Positions 33,701 to 44,800 of a stretch of DNA of 64,000 nt are shown here, in pieces. The position numbers and the translations under genes are program-made. The notes under the pieces are model-generated. The model had not been told where the DNA came from and did no database searches. It saw only the letters and a program-made list of their open reading frames with translations. The DNA comes from Amoebophrya sp. A120 (lineage: Eukaryota > Sar > Dinophyceae > Syndiniales > Amoebophryaceae): contig CAJINV010000004.1 in NCBI GenBank assembly GCA_905178155.1, positions 690,629 through 754,628 on the forward strand. The letters are read 5' to 3'. Every line of letters begins with the position of its first letter. The stretch's first letter is position 1.

Positions 33701-33804
33701 GATCGCTTCGATTGGTTCGAATTCTGCAGGGAAGACAGCAAGTGGTTGGAGCTGCGGGGCAGGGCCTGTTTCGGCGTGGTGATCTGTTTCGGGGTTTCCA
33801 ACAT
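27723..33804 (-). CDS. Large PP1-docking scaffold-like protein, three exons
   Basis: Exons 30673-33804, 30372-30415 and 27723-30114 join in phases 0 and 2 to about 1855 aa. The 44-nt middle exon (WERPNFQLLKNDRF) lies between two introners of identical 257-bp length. The first in-frame ATG is at 33804 (MLETPKQITTPKQ); the frame is open further upstream and CTCCTCAG at about 33871 could be an acceptor, so the true start may be elsewhere. Near the N-terminus, GSILRSCLK (SILK-like) is followed about 50 residues later by KNRVHFS (RVxF); a second KVHF lies in the acidic VSFMDKVHFPGLD. This SILK plus RVxF pairing is the docking pattern of protein phosphatase 1 regulators such as KNL1 and Repo-Man. 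Short FSQ.SQRS repeats end exon 1. The rest is low complexity; the C-terminus (CLCGVRHSSKRACYPRK) is cysteine-bearing. PP1 binding is inferred from motifs only. Confidence 0.78.
30115..30371 (-). mobile_element. Introner, intron 2 of the PP1-scaffold gene
   Basis: Ends TATAACCCGCTCAGGTGTTA and, inverted, TATGACTTGCTCAAACGTTA, both continuing CAATCTCAARCGTTACAATAG: a ~45-bp terminal inverted repeat. Perfect repeat TTTTG. Joins DRF to CDEEENLAE. Confidence 0.92.
30416..30672 (-). mobile_element. Introner, intron 1 of the PP1-scaffold gene (TCTGGGTCTGG family)
   Basis: Ends TATCAAATGTAAAAATGTCT and, inverted, TATCAACTGTAAAAGTGTCT, then GGGTCTGGAA. Perfect repeat GGGTG. The interior is recognisably homologous to CDPK intron 1 (shared GTCATGC, GTCTGGCATGACT and ATGCAGAARCGCA blocks in the same order). 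Confidence 0.93.
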
Positions 33805-33913
33805 GCGCAGCGCGGACGTGGGTGGCAGGTTGTCCGGCGAACCGGCGGGAAGGCTCTGCTCGAGTGGGAATGGACCTGAGGAGTGGGGTAAAGTGAATTT
33901 CAATTTTTTTCAT

Positions 33914-34555
33914 TGGTCGTTTCTTTTGCTGTGATTGTCACCTGAGTATTTGCTGAAAAGTAACACGAAATCATGGAAACGCAAGCATCAGGACATTGCC
34001 ATGTTGAAGACACGGGTAAGTGAGCAAATGCGACGGGGGTAAAGTAAGTAAAGAAGGAACAACTTCGACAAGCGCGACGAGACCGGCCAGACAATGACAA
34101 GCCAGTACATGAGATGAAGCGGAAACTACAAGAAAGGTGGGAAACACCAGGAACGAGAGAAGAACTGTGGGGGAGAAGCTCTTCGTCCAACGAACGCATA
34201 AACGTCTGCTCGTCGTATGTGATACGCAGAGGCAACTCCTCGTACAAGAAGACGCACAGGGGTTGGAGTGGCTCTGTCTCCAACTCGCTTGACCCAGAAA
34301 CGTGCGGAACTCAGCCTGCCCATCTTTTGTCGAAGGTGAAGATTGTCGTGCGTGTGGTAAAGTCGTCGATCTTCTTGCAGCTGCAGAAGCTTATTTATTC
34401 GATCCTTTACTGTAGAAGAAGTTGAAGTTTTGGTTTTCTTGGATTGATGTTTTTCGTAGTTCTGCTTCCAATAGAACGTCAATGTCCTGGCTTAGCTCAG
34501 CACCGACAGGCACAGCTAATAAAACTTTGCGGGGGGGCAGTTCATTAGTCCCGTG
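33914..34555. other. Intergenic stretch
   Basis: About 640 bp between the scaffold gene and the LRR gene, both on the minus strand. Only short shadow frames; may include a 5' exon of the scaffold gene. Confidence 0.5.
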
Positions 34556-37500
34556 TCAACTTCGACGCACATTGGTATCGTCTAGAACGATGAGGGAGTC
34601 GAGCTGCAAGGCCACGGTTTCGCGGTAGTGCCGGTGCCGCTCTGGGGAAATCAAATCGAGGTCGCTTTTGAAGTTCGATGACGCGTTGGTGGTTCTCGCA
34701 GATGTAACTATCTTCAAAGATCGCAGATTTTGAAACACCAGTCTCCGTGCCAGTTCTTCGATGGTCGTGGCATTCTCGTCGTTCACGTAGACCTCGCTGA
34801 AGAAATCCCCTAATGCCTGCAGGGTTTCGTCGTTTTGGTTAGTCCTTGCATCAAACGTGCTTTCACCTGGTGCTGGAGTTCTACTTTCATCGTCCTCGTC
34901 GGGACTACGATGCTGGCGTTGATCCACTTCATCTTCCAAGCCAACAAACCAGTCATTGTCACTGACATCCAGAATCGTCAGTGCGGTGAGGTGGCGCAAA
35001 GCGGCGATGCTGGGGAACAAGGTAAAGCAGGGCGAAGTAGTTGATGCTGTCGTGTTCGATTGCGCTGGCGCCGGTCGGTCTCTTTCGTCGACGTCACCTA
35101 CCGAAACAAAAACAGGGGTAGACGCCTCATCTGGTCGTTCCTCATCAACGTGAACATCAGCGCTCAGCACTCCTCTTCGCCCACCGCGACGACCCCGACC
35201 TAGCAAGTTCCTGCTCGCATTGAGTTGCTTCAGTTTCGGAAGCTGCTGCTGGTGCGCGTGAGTGGCCGTGGAGTTGAAGTCCAAATGCGTGATGCGGTTG
35301 TCCGAAATATCCAGGACAACTAAATTCTGCGGCAAGTCACCGCTCGAAAAAACACCCGACAGCTCGTTCTTCATCAGGTAGAGCTGCTGCAAGTTTCGCA
35401 ACGGTAACAGGGCCCCAGGTGGTTCTGGACGAAGTGAAGCGTGAGAGCTACTAGGGGTAGGGCCAGGCCCTTCTTTCGTCACAGACAACACGCCGGCGGT
35501 CATGCTTGTGAAAAAGGAGCTCAGTGTAGATTTTGCAGCGTCGAGAACTGCACCACCAGTGGTCGCTGCAGGTAATCGTAATGCTGTGTCGGATTCGGGG
35601 TCGTCGACTGGGTTGTGCGTGGGACTTGCTTTGGTGCCGCCTGTAGGATTACCGTCTGGGCGGGAAGTAGAAGCTCTCGGGTCCTCTCCCTCTGCGACGT
35701 CAATTTGTTGGCTTTCTTTGCCGTCTTCGTCGACCGGCAGAGCTATTTCGCCTGGCATCTTCCCGGCCCCTGGCGACCGGATCTTCGGTTGCTGAGAGGC
35801 CGCAGGAGCTTCTTCCTCGTTGTCCACATTTTTTTCGAACACTCCAGCACGTAGTTGATCTTCGTCCACCTCGGGTACCTGGATGGGTGTACCCTCCTCT
35901 TCCAGCAGCCCAAGCACATAATTCTTCTGCGGCTCGAAATCATCTACCGGCGGAGCAGAAAAGGAATTGGTAGCTTGAGCAAGAACCTCATTTGTAGAGA
36001 GCCTCCGGTCATCGTCATGTTCTTGCGATTGTGGTGGAGGTTCTCGTGCGTCGGTCGAGGTGCCTCTCCTGTTCTCGACATGCTCCGTTTCTAGAACTAC
36101 ACGGCTCGTTGTCTTCTTGTCCAGCACCCGCCCATCTCTAGCCATGGAGCCACTAGCAGCTCCTCCACCTCGTCCACTACATACGCCTCCAGCTGCATCC
36201 TGTTCGTTTCGAGCTTTTTTACGTCCACCGAGGGCACTGTCAAAGGTCTTCAAGGTCCGCAAACCGCAATTATCCAGAAACAGCGTCTCCAGCTGCAACG
36301 GACTGGACAAGAAATAAAATGAGGCATCTTGCTTTGTTTCTGCGAAAAGACCATAGTAGAACCGGTGCTGATCTTGATTCTGCTCGTCCTTATTTGCGTT
36401 TGTCCATAAAGACCAGCCACCTGCACCTGCACGGGACGAAGCCGGATGAATACCGCTGCTTTCGTTGTCACGACCTCCAATCTCGGCGACGCCGCTAGTA
36501 CTGGTAGCTTCATTTCCACCAAAGTAACCAGACCACCACAAGGACGAAGTTTGCTGTTCATCTCGTTCATCTTCGGCACCTAGTAGTGAAAACACACCCG
36601 GGGCGAACCCGCGAAGCTTGAAATTCGACAGCACCAGCTCCGTGTTGAACTCGGTGTGGTGCGCAAACCCATTGCGCTCGCGCAGGATTTTCTCGACTAA
36701 CTGCTTGGTTAAGAGTGGTCGGCGGTCGGAAGATTCTAATTCTGCTGGTGATAGTACGTCATTTTCAGGTGCTGCGGTGTGCAGCTGTCCACCTCGTCGT
36801 GTAGTAGAGTTATGCGCCGGCGCTCCGGCAGCTATGGTCGCTATTGTTTTAGCACCCGGGGCACCAGGATCTCCTTCCTGCGGGCAGTCAGCATCTCGGT
36901 CGGGGGCGGAACCAGAAGCGCAGCTACTGTCTTCGTCTTTCGTGCCTTCGGTTTCAACAGCTCCAGCTGTTGCCTGGTGCACAAATTTCAAACTGCGAGC
37001 AGCACCCGCGGAGGCGCCGATCCCGCCCAAGCTTGCACGAAGCGAAGCCGTGTAGTCACTGATCATAGTCGGCTTGTCGTGAAGGGAGGAATGTGATTGT
37101 GAATGTCAGAACGCAGAGGACGAAGAGATGGAAATAGAGTAAGAGTGCACATGAGTGAGAGCGGCTGCTTGCGCAAAGCCACGGAAAATCGCAACACATC
37201 AAAACAGGGTAGCGAACGGAGGAGGGTAGTATAGATAGGTAGGTGAACGAGCAGAAGCAGGGCCGGAAATGGGTGAGGCTGTCTATGTTGTGAGGGCGCT
37301 CGTGTACTTTTATACAAGGGTGGAATGGGCGGAGGTGATAGTAATAAGAGTGACGGGGCGGGGTGAAGTTCGTCAGGGTTCGATGGGTGCCTGGTGGTAC
37401 CACGCAGCGTTGGAGTTAGAAGTGAAAGAACATCAACATGCCTCAAAAAATGCATATGCAACACACATAAGAACTTACGCGACGTAAAGAATGCATACTA

Positions 37501-39671
37501 TCCTTTATCTGCTCTAGTGCAATAAAATACTCAGCGAAGGAGCTCCCACCTAAACCTATCGCTCGATCTCGATAATACATCTTCTCCCGTGTCCTCTTCA
37601 GCTTCTCAATCTCAACCGACGTGTACTAATTTCTAGAAGAACTGGTGCGGACCTCTTCCACGAAACAACATGCTGCTAGTAAGCAGGTCTAGTACATCAA
37701 CGTAACGCATCAACAAGAGTCGAAAACAAAAACTTAAACTGTATAGTACCTCCGGATGATGACGACGACAGCACTGTTCCACTATGATTTGCTGGAACAA
37801 GGTTTTGATGGCTCGCTTGCTCCTTCAATGCAGCCTCCACCTGGACTCGTTCCTCCGGAGTCAGCAAACTGTCCCGCTTCAGCATCAGCTTACAAACGGC
37901 GCGCCCATTACCGCCGAGACCCGAGAACGAGACCCGGACGAAGCCAAAACGAGGCCAGGCCTGTCGCTTTTTGGCATTCGCGCGGGCGCCGACAACGTCG
38001 CGGCCGGGGGCTGTGTAGCTCTACTCCATGCCGCCGGCGCGTGGTCCCTGCAACTGCCTCAGAATGACGAGCGCGCCCCGCGGAGTCTAAATTATTTTCT
38101 TCATATTGATGCCCATACTGGGGCATGGGCCACGGGGCTATCGATTCGCGGGCAGCATGCCACGCGGCCCAAATTTTGAGCCGCATCGGATTGCGACCAG
38201 AAAGATAGTACCCGCGCTAGTCAATGACCACGCCAGAGCTCGTCTACCGGGTGCCCCCACCTAGACGCCGCTCGCTGTCCAAAATAAGAAAGTCCTCGCG
38301 CCTGCTGCGGAAGTTGGGCCCATGCCCCTGCTGCAGATAATGGCCCAGAACGGTCCGAAAGGGCGCAGGCCAAAACGAAGCCAAAACCAGGCCAAAACGA
38401 AGCCAAAGCCGTCCGAAAAAAATGCGGCCAAGCCTTGCAACTTTTTGCCGGAAAGATGAGGCCCAGAATTAGGCCGCGGGGCCTCGTTTTGGCCTCGTCT
38501 GGGCCTCGTTTTGGTGTCGCTTCCACGGCGGCACGGCAGCGCGAGCCGGGCGACGACAAAAATCCAAAACTTATCGCGTTCCCCTTCCAGACACGAAACG
38601 CGGTTGCCTGGCCTCGTTTTGGCCTCGTTTTGGCCTCGTTCTGGCTTCGTTTTGGCCTCGGCTTTTTTGCCCTTTGGCTTCGTTTTGGCCTCGTTTTGGC
38701 TTCGGTTTTCCGGCGATGCCGGCAAGGGGTGGACGCGTGCAAATATCTACTGGGCCAAAGTGCGGCCGTAACGATTTGAATATAGCAGGCACTGCGCGGG
38801 GCGCTGGGGCTTCGCATAGTAGCCACAGGCAGGCAAGACGAAAGCGGCGCCCCCTGGGCATGTGGGAAGCGCAAAGCGCTGCGACGCCGACAGCCAGGGC
38901 CTTTTGCGTTTGCTGTAGTGCCATGCGGCTCAAAAATTGAGCCCGGCGGCACGCTGCGTCGCCGGCGGGCTTCTCCCTATGCTTAAGGCGATGCGCCCGA
39001 GCCCACAGAGCGAACAACGCAAATGGCGCCCCCGCTTACTTGCAGCAGAAACGCCAGAGGCTGGGGGCCCTGTAAACGTCTCGGCCGACCACTATGGGAA
39101 AACTTGCCGGCGTTTTGCGTTGCCAGAGGTGGGCCCTTGTAAAAGCTGCCCGATTGGCTTCGTTTTGGCTTCGTCCTGGTCTCGTTATCGTGCGAGGACG
39201 GTAACGGGGGTCGCCGTTTGTAATCAGCTCCCGGTTGAGGTTCGTGTTGCGGTGCAGCTGCACGATGTCCTGGGCTACCTGCTTGGTGACGAACAAGTGG
39301 TCTTTGGAATCTTCCTCGTGCGAGTGAGGTAGTAGAGAGGCATCATCTTCTACTTCTGGGTCCCCGTCCTTGATGACCAGGTTTTTGTGATGGTCTTGAC
39401 TCGTCGAGCCGGGGGCATGATTTCCTCCTTCCTCCTCCTGCGACAAAGACAAGGAGGCTCCGCGCGGCAATGCCTGCTGTGCTCCGGAATCAGCAGGTGG
39501 AGAGGCCAGCCGGCCAGCCACGAGCTCCTGTGATGCTGGTGGTGGAACAGCAGCAGTGGGTGGTTGCTCGTCATCGTGTGCTCCAGGTCCAGCTCCAGGT
39601 AGTTGGCCTGCATGATTTTCTGGGGAGCTGCCGTCGTGGATCCCCGGATTCGTGAAGGTGGTGGGGAACAT
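34556..39671 (-). CDS. Leucine-rich-repeat protein, at least four exons
   Basis: The last exon, 34556-37072, encodes 838 residues with LRR blocks: LQLETLFLDNCGLRTL, LRNLQQLYLMKNELSGVF, LPQNLVVLDISDNRITHLD, LPKLKQLNASRNLL and LTALTILDVSDND. They are separated by disordered acidic inserts. Upstream exon 37479-37625 (VEIEKLKRTREKMYYRDRAI, then GLGGSSFAEYFIALEQIKD) ends in the strong donor GTAAGT, and acceptor ACAAG at 37073 continues in phase 0. Exon 37884 down to about 37700 (MLKRDSLLTPEERVQVEAAL) joins exon 39224-39671 (QDIVQLHRNTNLNREL) once the 1.34-kb introner is removed. The junction between about 37750 and 37625 is unsolved: the good donor GGAG/GTACT at 37749 is out of phase with the exon at 37625. 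The proposed start is ATG at 39671. The LRR exon alone could also be a separate gene starting at 37066. LRRs mediate protein binding; the partner is unknown. Confidence 0.68.
37073..37478 (-). other. Canonical GT-AG intron in the LRR gene
   Basis: Donor GTAAGTTCTT, acceptor TCCCTTCACGACAAG with a pyrimidine-rich tract. Phase 0 on both sides, joining MHSLRR to PTMISDYTASL. Confidence 0.65.
37885..39223 (-). mobile_element. 1.34-kb foldback introner in the LRR gene
   Basis: Perfect 12-bp ends TTACAAACGGCG extend as ~70-bp imperfect inverted repeats (both reach GAC-GAAGCCAAAACGA). Perfect 5-bp repeat GCTGA. Removal joins LNREL to MLKRDSLL in frame. Further inverted segments lie inside (38155-38190 against 38918-38945, both around TTTTGAGCCGCAT). 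It is rich in a 12-bp minisatellite and has no transposase frame. Confidence 0.88.
38365..38715. repeat. GGCCTCGTTTTG minisatellite within the LRR introner
   Basis: Many copies of the 12-mer GGCCTCGTTTTG or GGCTTCGTTTTG run at 38480-38715; the complementary form CCAAAACGAAGC lies at 38365-38410 and at both element ends. The array keeps frames open and yields spurious KTRPKRGQNEA-type peptides. Confidence 0.88.
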
Positions 39672-41850
39672 CTTCGTGCTTGATGTAGCAGTCCAGGGTC
39701 AACAATAAAACGTCGTGACTTCTATGGCCGTGCAGAAAGTAGAATGCAGCCAAGACAGGACGAAGTAACAAGTAGATGGTGGTGGAGTCGAGTAAACGAT
39801 CTACTCCTTCAGCAATGCTTCTGTTCTACAGTCACGTAACAAAGCCGCCGGCAATCTGGGCGGTCGTCCGCGCGAAAAGGATTCTTTTTCATCAAGCTGG
39901 AAAGCGGTGGACACACGCAGCAACCACTGGCACACGATAAAGTTGAAGTTCTTGTCAATAAAGTATTTCTTGAGTACTGTTACTTATTAGTAGGAGGTCG
40001 CTTGGTCGTACTCCGCCAACAGTGCGTCCTTGGATATTTTCTGTCCCCATCAATTCTAGAAAAAACCATTTCTACTGTCTGGATGGTCACCGGAAAGCAG
40101 AACTTCTAGTGAATTGAATCTACACTTTCAAATTGAAATCGAATTCGCATATAACGTTTTGTTCAAGCTGCAGAAGAAAATAACGTGTAGCAAGCCTGCT
40201 ATTGAAAAAAAGCTGCTACAAATCAATCACAAGCTCATTCTCAACAACGGGTTCTTCACTTTTCACCACCTCCTCTGTTCTTGTCAATTTCACACAATAA
40301 CGGCAAAAGCCTATTATCACAATCAACAAGCAGCAACTACTCTCCTCATCGTCTCTTTGAAGCAGCTCTGCAGCAACATCAAAGCTCATCACATATGCAA
40401 CACGCGCAAGACAGTCTCGACCTTTTTTTCCGTCTCGCCAACAATTAATTTAACGAGACGACGAGCGAAGGCGAAATCTCAATATATCACGAACGAGGAG
40501 AACAATATGGCATCAAACTTGCTCCACCAATCCTAGGACGAGTGAATTATCAACCGGGACAGGTCACCGGCACTGCTCGTCCACTCCGCTGCCTCAGCCT
40601 CATAAAAGAGGTCTTCACAAGCTTTGACGTCTCTCGTCCTAGAAAAAAGTTGTTGAATTCAAAATTATCAAATCAGAAAAGTCTGTCATCACCACGAATG
40701 GTGCGCTGAGACATGACCAAAGCGATCGAAACTGTGGCCCACTTTGGGCTTCTTTTGGCTATTTGTCGGGGAAAATTTCTAGTATCGAAGCGGCATCGAC
40801 GAGGGGTCGAGGTGAAAATACGATCATTTTAATTTTATTCAATTTGATGGCTATTTGAAGATTTCCATTTCGCTTTGGAAGAAAACTACACCGAAAAATT
40901 TGTCCACCTCCACGACGAGGGCTCTGCGTAAACTGTAGTTTGTTTCTGCTCTGTGTCAGCGTCTGTCCCGCGGTTCATTCTGAGAAATAAAACAAGCACA
41001 GAAGGCGACATGCTAGAATCGGGAAATATCTAACGGAGCCAGCACTGCTTTTCATTTTAGCATTGATTCTTCTGAGTTCTGGGTGCACTTTTAAAACACA
41101 TGGAAACAAAAAAAAGTTCGCGTTAAGTTCTTCGAGTCTGTCAAGTAAAACTAAAAGTAGCGCCACGACTGTGACTGTGACTTCAAACTCAAAATCCACA
41201 AACATAAATCGTGAAGATCAGCTGCAGAAGGGCGGGATCAAACAAATCAAACTGCTCGGTACCATTAGATTGAAGTCATATTTTCCGCTACCTCGTTTTC
41301 ACTTGCTAACAACTACTAGTAAAGTAGAGAGCTGTCGCTCTGCTTCTCCTGTATCGTTCAGATTCGTTTTTCAAAAAAGTATTACACCACGCTCTTGAGG
41401 AGCTTGAGGGTGGTCCTTGAATGTACGAAAAAACTTTTAGAGCGGAGGCTTGTTGCAAGAAAACATTCAAAATATTGTATTTCTTCGCCCAATAAAGAAA
41501 CAGGAAATTTTCCGACTCGATGGTCGGCAAGAAAAGGTGGAAACGCTAGAAAACATCCGACGACAAACAAATTCGGCGACTGCGATTAGATGTTTTTAGT
41601 TCACGAAGCTCCACTCTGCTGTGGGTGTCTTTGGATATCGTACAAAAATTCATCCTGATGTTCATTGTGTACCAAAGAATAATGTCAATGATAGAAAAGG
41701 GAATAAACTCAAATGATTTGTATCAAAATTTTCATCCAGCACCACTGGTGCTGGTGACCATCACCTAAAAATCGTACACCCGGATGAAAAACAAGTACTT
41801 GCTATCCTAATACCAGTTCACTTTTTCATTTTTTCAATCCTACCATTTCT
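39672..41850. other. Intergenic stretch, 2.2 kb
   Basis: No gene I can support. The plus-strand frame at 40114-40536 (140 codons) is AT-driven and lacks recognisable features. The left end should carry the 5' region of the LRR gene, the right end the 3' end of the 10-kb gene. Confidence 0.5.
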
Positions 41851-44800
41851 TCACTTTTTCTGTTTCTTCGCCGGCGGCGGCTTCGCGACGTCGTCCGCCA
41901 ACAGGTCATCTTCTTCGTCTACGATTTCATCGTCGCCGTCGTCGTCAGAGTGGTTTTCCCCCACTTGTTGTTCTTCAACTTCATCATCTGCATCTCCAAC
42001 GAAATCCATCGCAGCGTCCTCGTCCTGCTCGTTTGCTTCTTGGTGCGGTGCGGCCATTTCAACATCTGGTGCATCAAAAGCATCCACTTGATCCACCGAC
42101 GTGATCCGTGCAGCTTTATCATCCTTCTGCTTGTTTTCATCGCCGTTTGTCCGGCTACGCTTATTGCTTTGACGAGGATCGTGCCGGCCAGCCGACATAG
42201 ATTGCGGGATGATCTGCGCACGACCATCGCTCCTCGCTGAAGCCGACTGATTCAAGAAGGAAGACTGGTTCAGACTTTTACCGGTTGTATTTGCAGCTCC
42301 ATCTTCAGGACCCAGCAACTGATTCCCGCTCTGCATGGAGAGAAGATGACTGCTTGTTCCCGTTAGAAGTCCCGACGTCGCTGCACCAGAGTTGTTCATG
42401 AAGAGAACAGAGGTATCTCCGTAGTTTCTCATGATCTCGTCAAAGGAAAGCGAGTTGCTCAGAAAGGTTTTCGCGAGAAACAGTTGCGCGCCCGACCGCT
42501 TGTGCGTGGACTGGAGCAGCATCGAGTTCACGTCTTGCGTGGATGCGGGGGGTTGCTGGAGGTGGTTGTAGTTCTTTTTGTCCTTATTTCTCGAAGAAGT
42601 AGGTGGACCTCCAGATGAGTCCTTGTTTTGTCCATTCTTGCTTGTCGCCTTGGCTAACAGCTGCTGCATCACGAGCAGCTCCTGTTCGCCGGACGAAGTG
42701 GAAGACTTGGAAGCGGCCTTGTTGTTGCCTTTGCTTTTCTTCCCTTTTATCAACTGCAAAAATGTCATCTAGGTCTGGAAGAATCCAAGATTTGCCATGC
42801 ATATTTCTCACGACCCATGATGCCTGTAATGCGTGACCTAGCATCGCAGACTTTTAGAGGGCTTCGTGATGCACCTTCCGCATCCTGTCCGTGTAGCACA
42901 AATCGCACTCCCCTCTTGCTGGTCATGCAATACAAATTTTTTTACAGTCCAAAAACAGCATGACAAGTTCCAATCTTCCAGACCCAGACATTTTTGCAGT
43001 TGATACCTTTCACGAAACTGTCCATTTCCTGGTCCACGTAGTCCTGTAAGACCGAAGAAAATTCGAAGTCCAGGCTGAAGGAGTTGTGATTTTTCACATT
43101 TTTATCATGTTCTACTTCCATGACATCACCATGCGCGCCGGATGCGGTCGACTGGTTCAGGCTCTTGTTGAACAACAAGTCTTCCTTTTTCATCGCAGCC
43201 GAGGCAGACACGACACCTCCAGACAGCAGTACTTTGCTCAAGATCTCCTTTTGCAGCAGGCTCTTCCGCGACTGGGCCGTCAACCGCGCGACGAAAGGTT
43301 CAAGAACGTAGCCCAGGAAGGCGCTGTCAACAGTAGAAGTTTTTGTTTTATCCATGATCATCATGTTGTTTTTGCTTCTGGTCCTCTTCATCTTCCTTCC
43401 ACAGTAGTTCCGTAGCTCGAGTTTCACGATTTCGTAGTACTCTCTATACTCCGCCTTGGGGATTTGCACCGGGCAGTAGGTCTTCAGCCACAGGGAATTG
43501 AGGATCTTGGTCCGAAAATGCGCCAGCTTCTGTTCGATCGAGGGGATGCGGATCTTATTTGCACTCTTGTTGGTCATGTTACTAGTCTTCCCCAGCGCCA
43601 CGTCTTCAAACGAAAGTTCTGGTTTTTCTTTTTTAGGTCCTGTGTGGAGCAGCCCACCGTTTGGTTTCTGCAGCAGGTAGTGCTCCGCGTTGGAGCAGGA
43701 AGCCGAGCGGGAGTGAGAGGAGACAGCGGAGTGCTTCGTGAGCCCGCCCCGCGGGAGCGACAAACCCGCTGTTGCACCTGAAATAGAAGTAGAAGCAGTA
43801 TCTTCTTATCATGAAGCTCATGTGCAATGGCAATACATAGATACATAGTGACCACAGGGAGACATTTTGGTGCTGACGCTATTTCATAACGCGCCGCCGA
43901 CGTCGGCAGCTATGAAAATGATGAAAACAAAGATGGTGATGAAGTGCTGATGCTGCTCCTCTTGTTCTGTAACTGAATTCTGCACGTCAGCATGAACTTC
44001 TTATCATACCTGACAAAGGCAATGCAGTCCCGCGCCCGCCATCCATTGCGCCCATCAAGTCCGAAAATCCCATGCCGTGCCCCAACACGCACCAGTTGTA
44101 GTGGCGCTTCGCTTATCCTCGGCAAAAGTATCGCACAACTCGCTTTGATTGCAGTCATCGTCATGCATATACAGCAGGTTTAAATCTAATTTCTTCTACT
44201 TCTACTTCATCACCCGTCCACACAATGTCAAACAACGTGAATACTACAAGTCGTCATGCAATTTTAGAACTAAGCAGTACAACAGACACTTTTGCATGTT
44301 GCATATTGCCACATCGAAGAAGGTCCGCAGTATCTCCGCCACAGGGAGGTTTTTCTTCGCACGCACAATCAAAAACCGCGCCGCGGCGGCGGACGCTTCC
44401 AGAAAGCGGTCTGCTGGTAGCCCGCTGGTGTTCGAAGTGGAGGTGGCCCGCAGGGCATAATGATCCTCGTGAAGATCATTGTTTGCATCTTGATCTTGTC
44501 CACCATTGTTCCTGTCATGGTCCACTTCCATACCAGTTCCGGTTTCGATCACCGTGCCAGAGTTAGTACTTCCAACATCCTCAAAGAACAACTCCCGCAC
44601 GCAACTTGTTTTCGCGTGTTCCTGGAGAGGTATATGAAGCGGTAAAGTGTTAACGTTATCTAACGGCTTTGGTTTTCACAGGACAAGAATGCAGCTTGTT
44701 TTTCCCATCACGCACAAACAGTATCACGCAATGCAAATTTCAGGAATGTGTTTCAGATTTAGTACCTACGTGTTTGTGTAGGAACTCTTACTGCATGCGG

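Noticed and set aside
33434-33913. 159-codon overlapping minus-strand frame starting with ATG at the head of the scaffold gene
   Set aside because: It is a shifted reading of the same DNA; the SILK/RVxF motifs and the 3-kb continuation are in the other frame.
38221-38952. 243-codon minus-strand frame with KTRPKRGQNEA-type repeats
   Set aside because: It is the 12-bp minisatellite of the foldback introner read in one frame; the repeat length is a multiple of three, so it stays open by default.
40114-40536. 140-codon plus-strand frame
   Set aside because: Composition-driven frame in an intergenic region with nothing recognisable.
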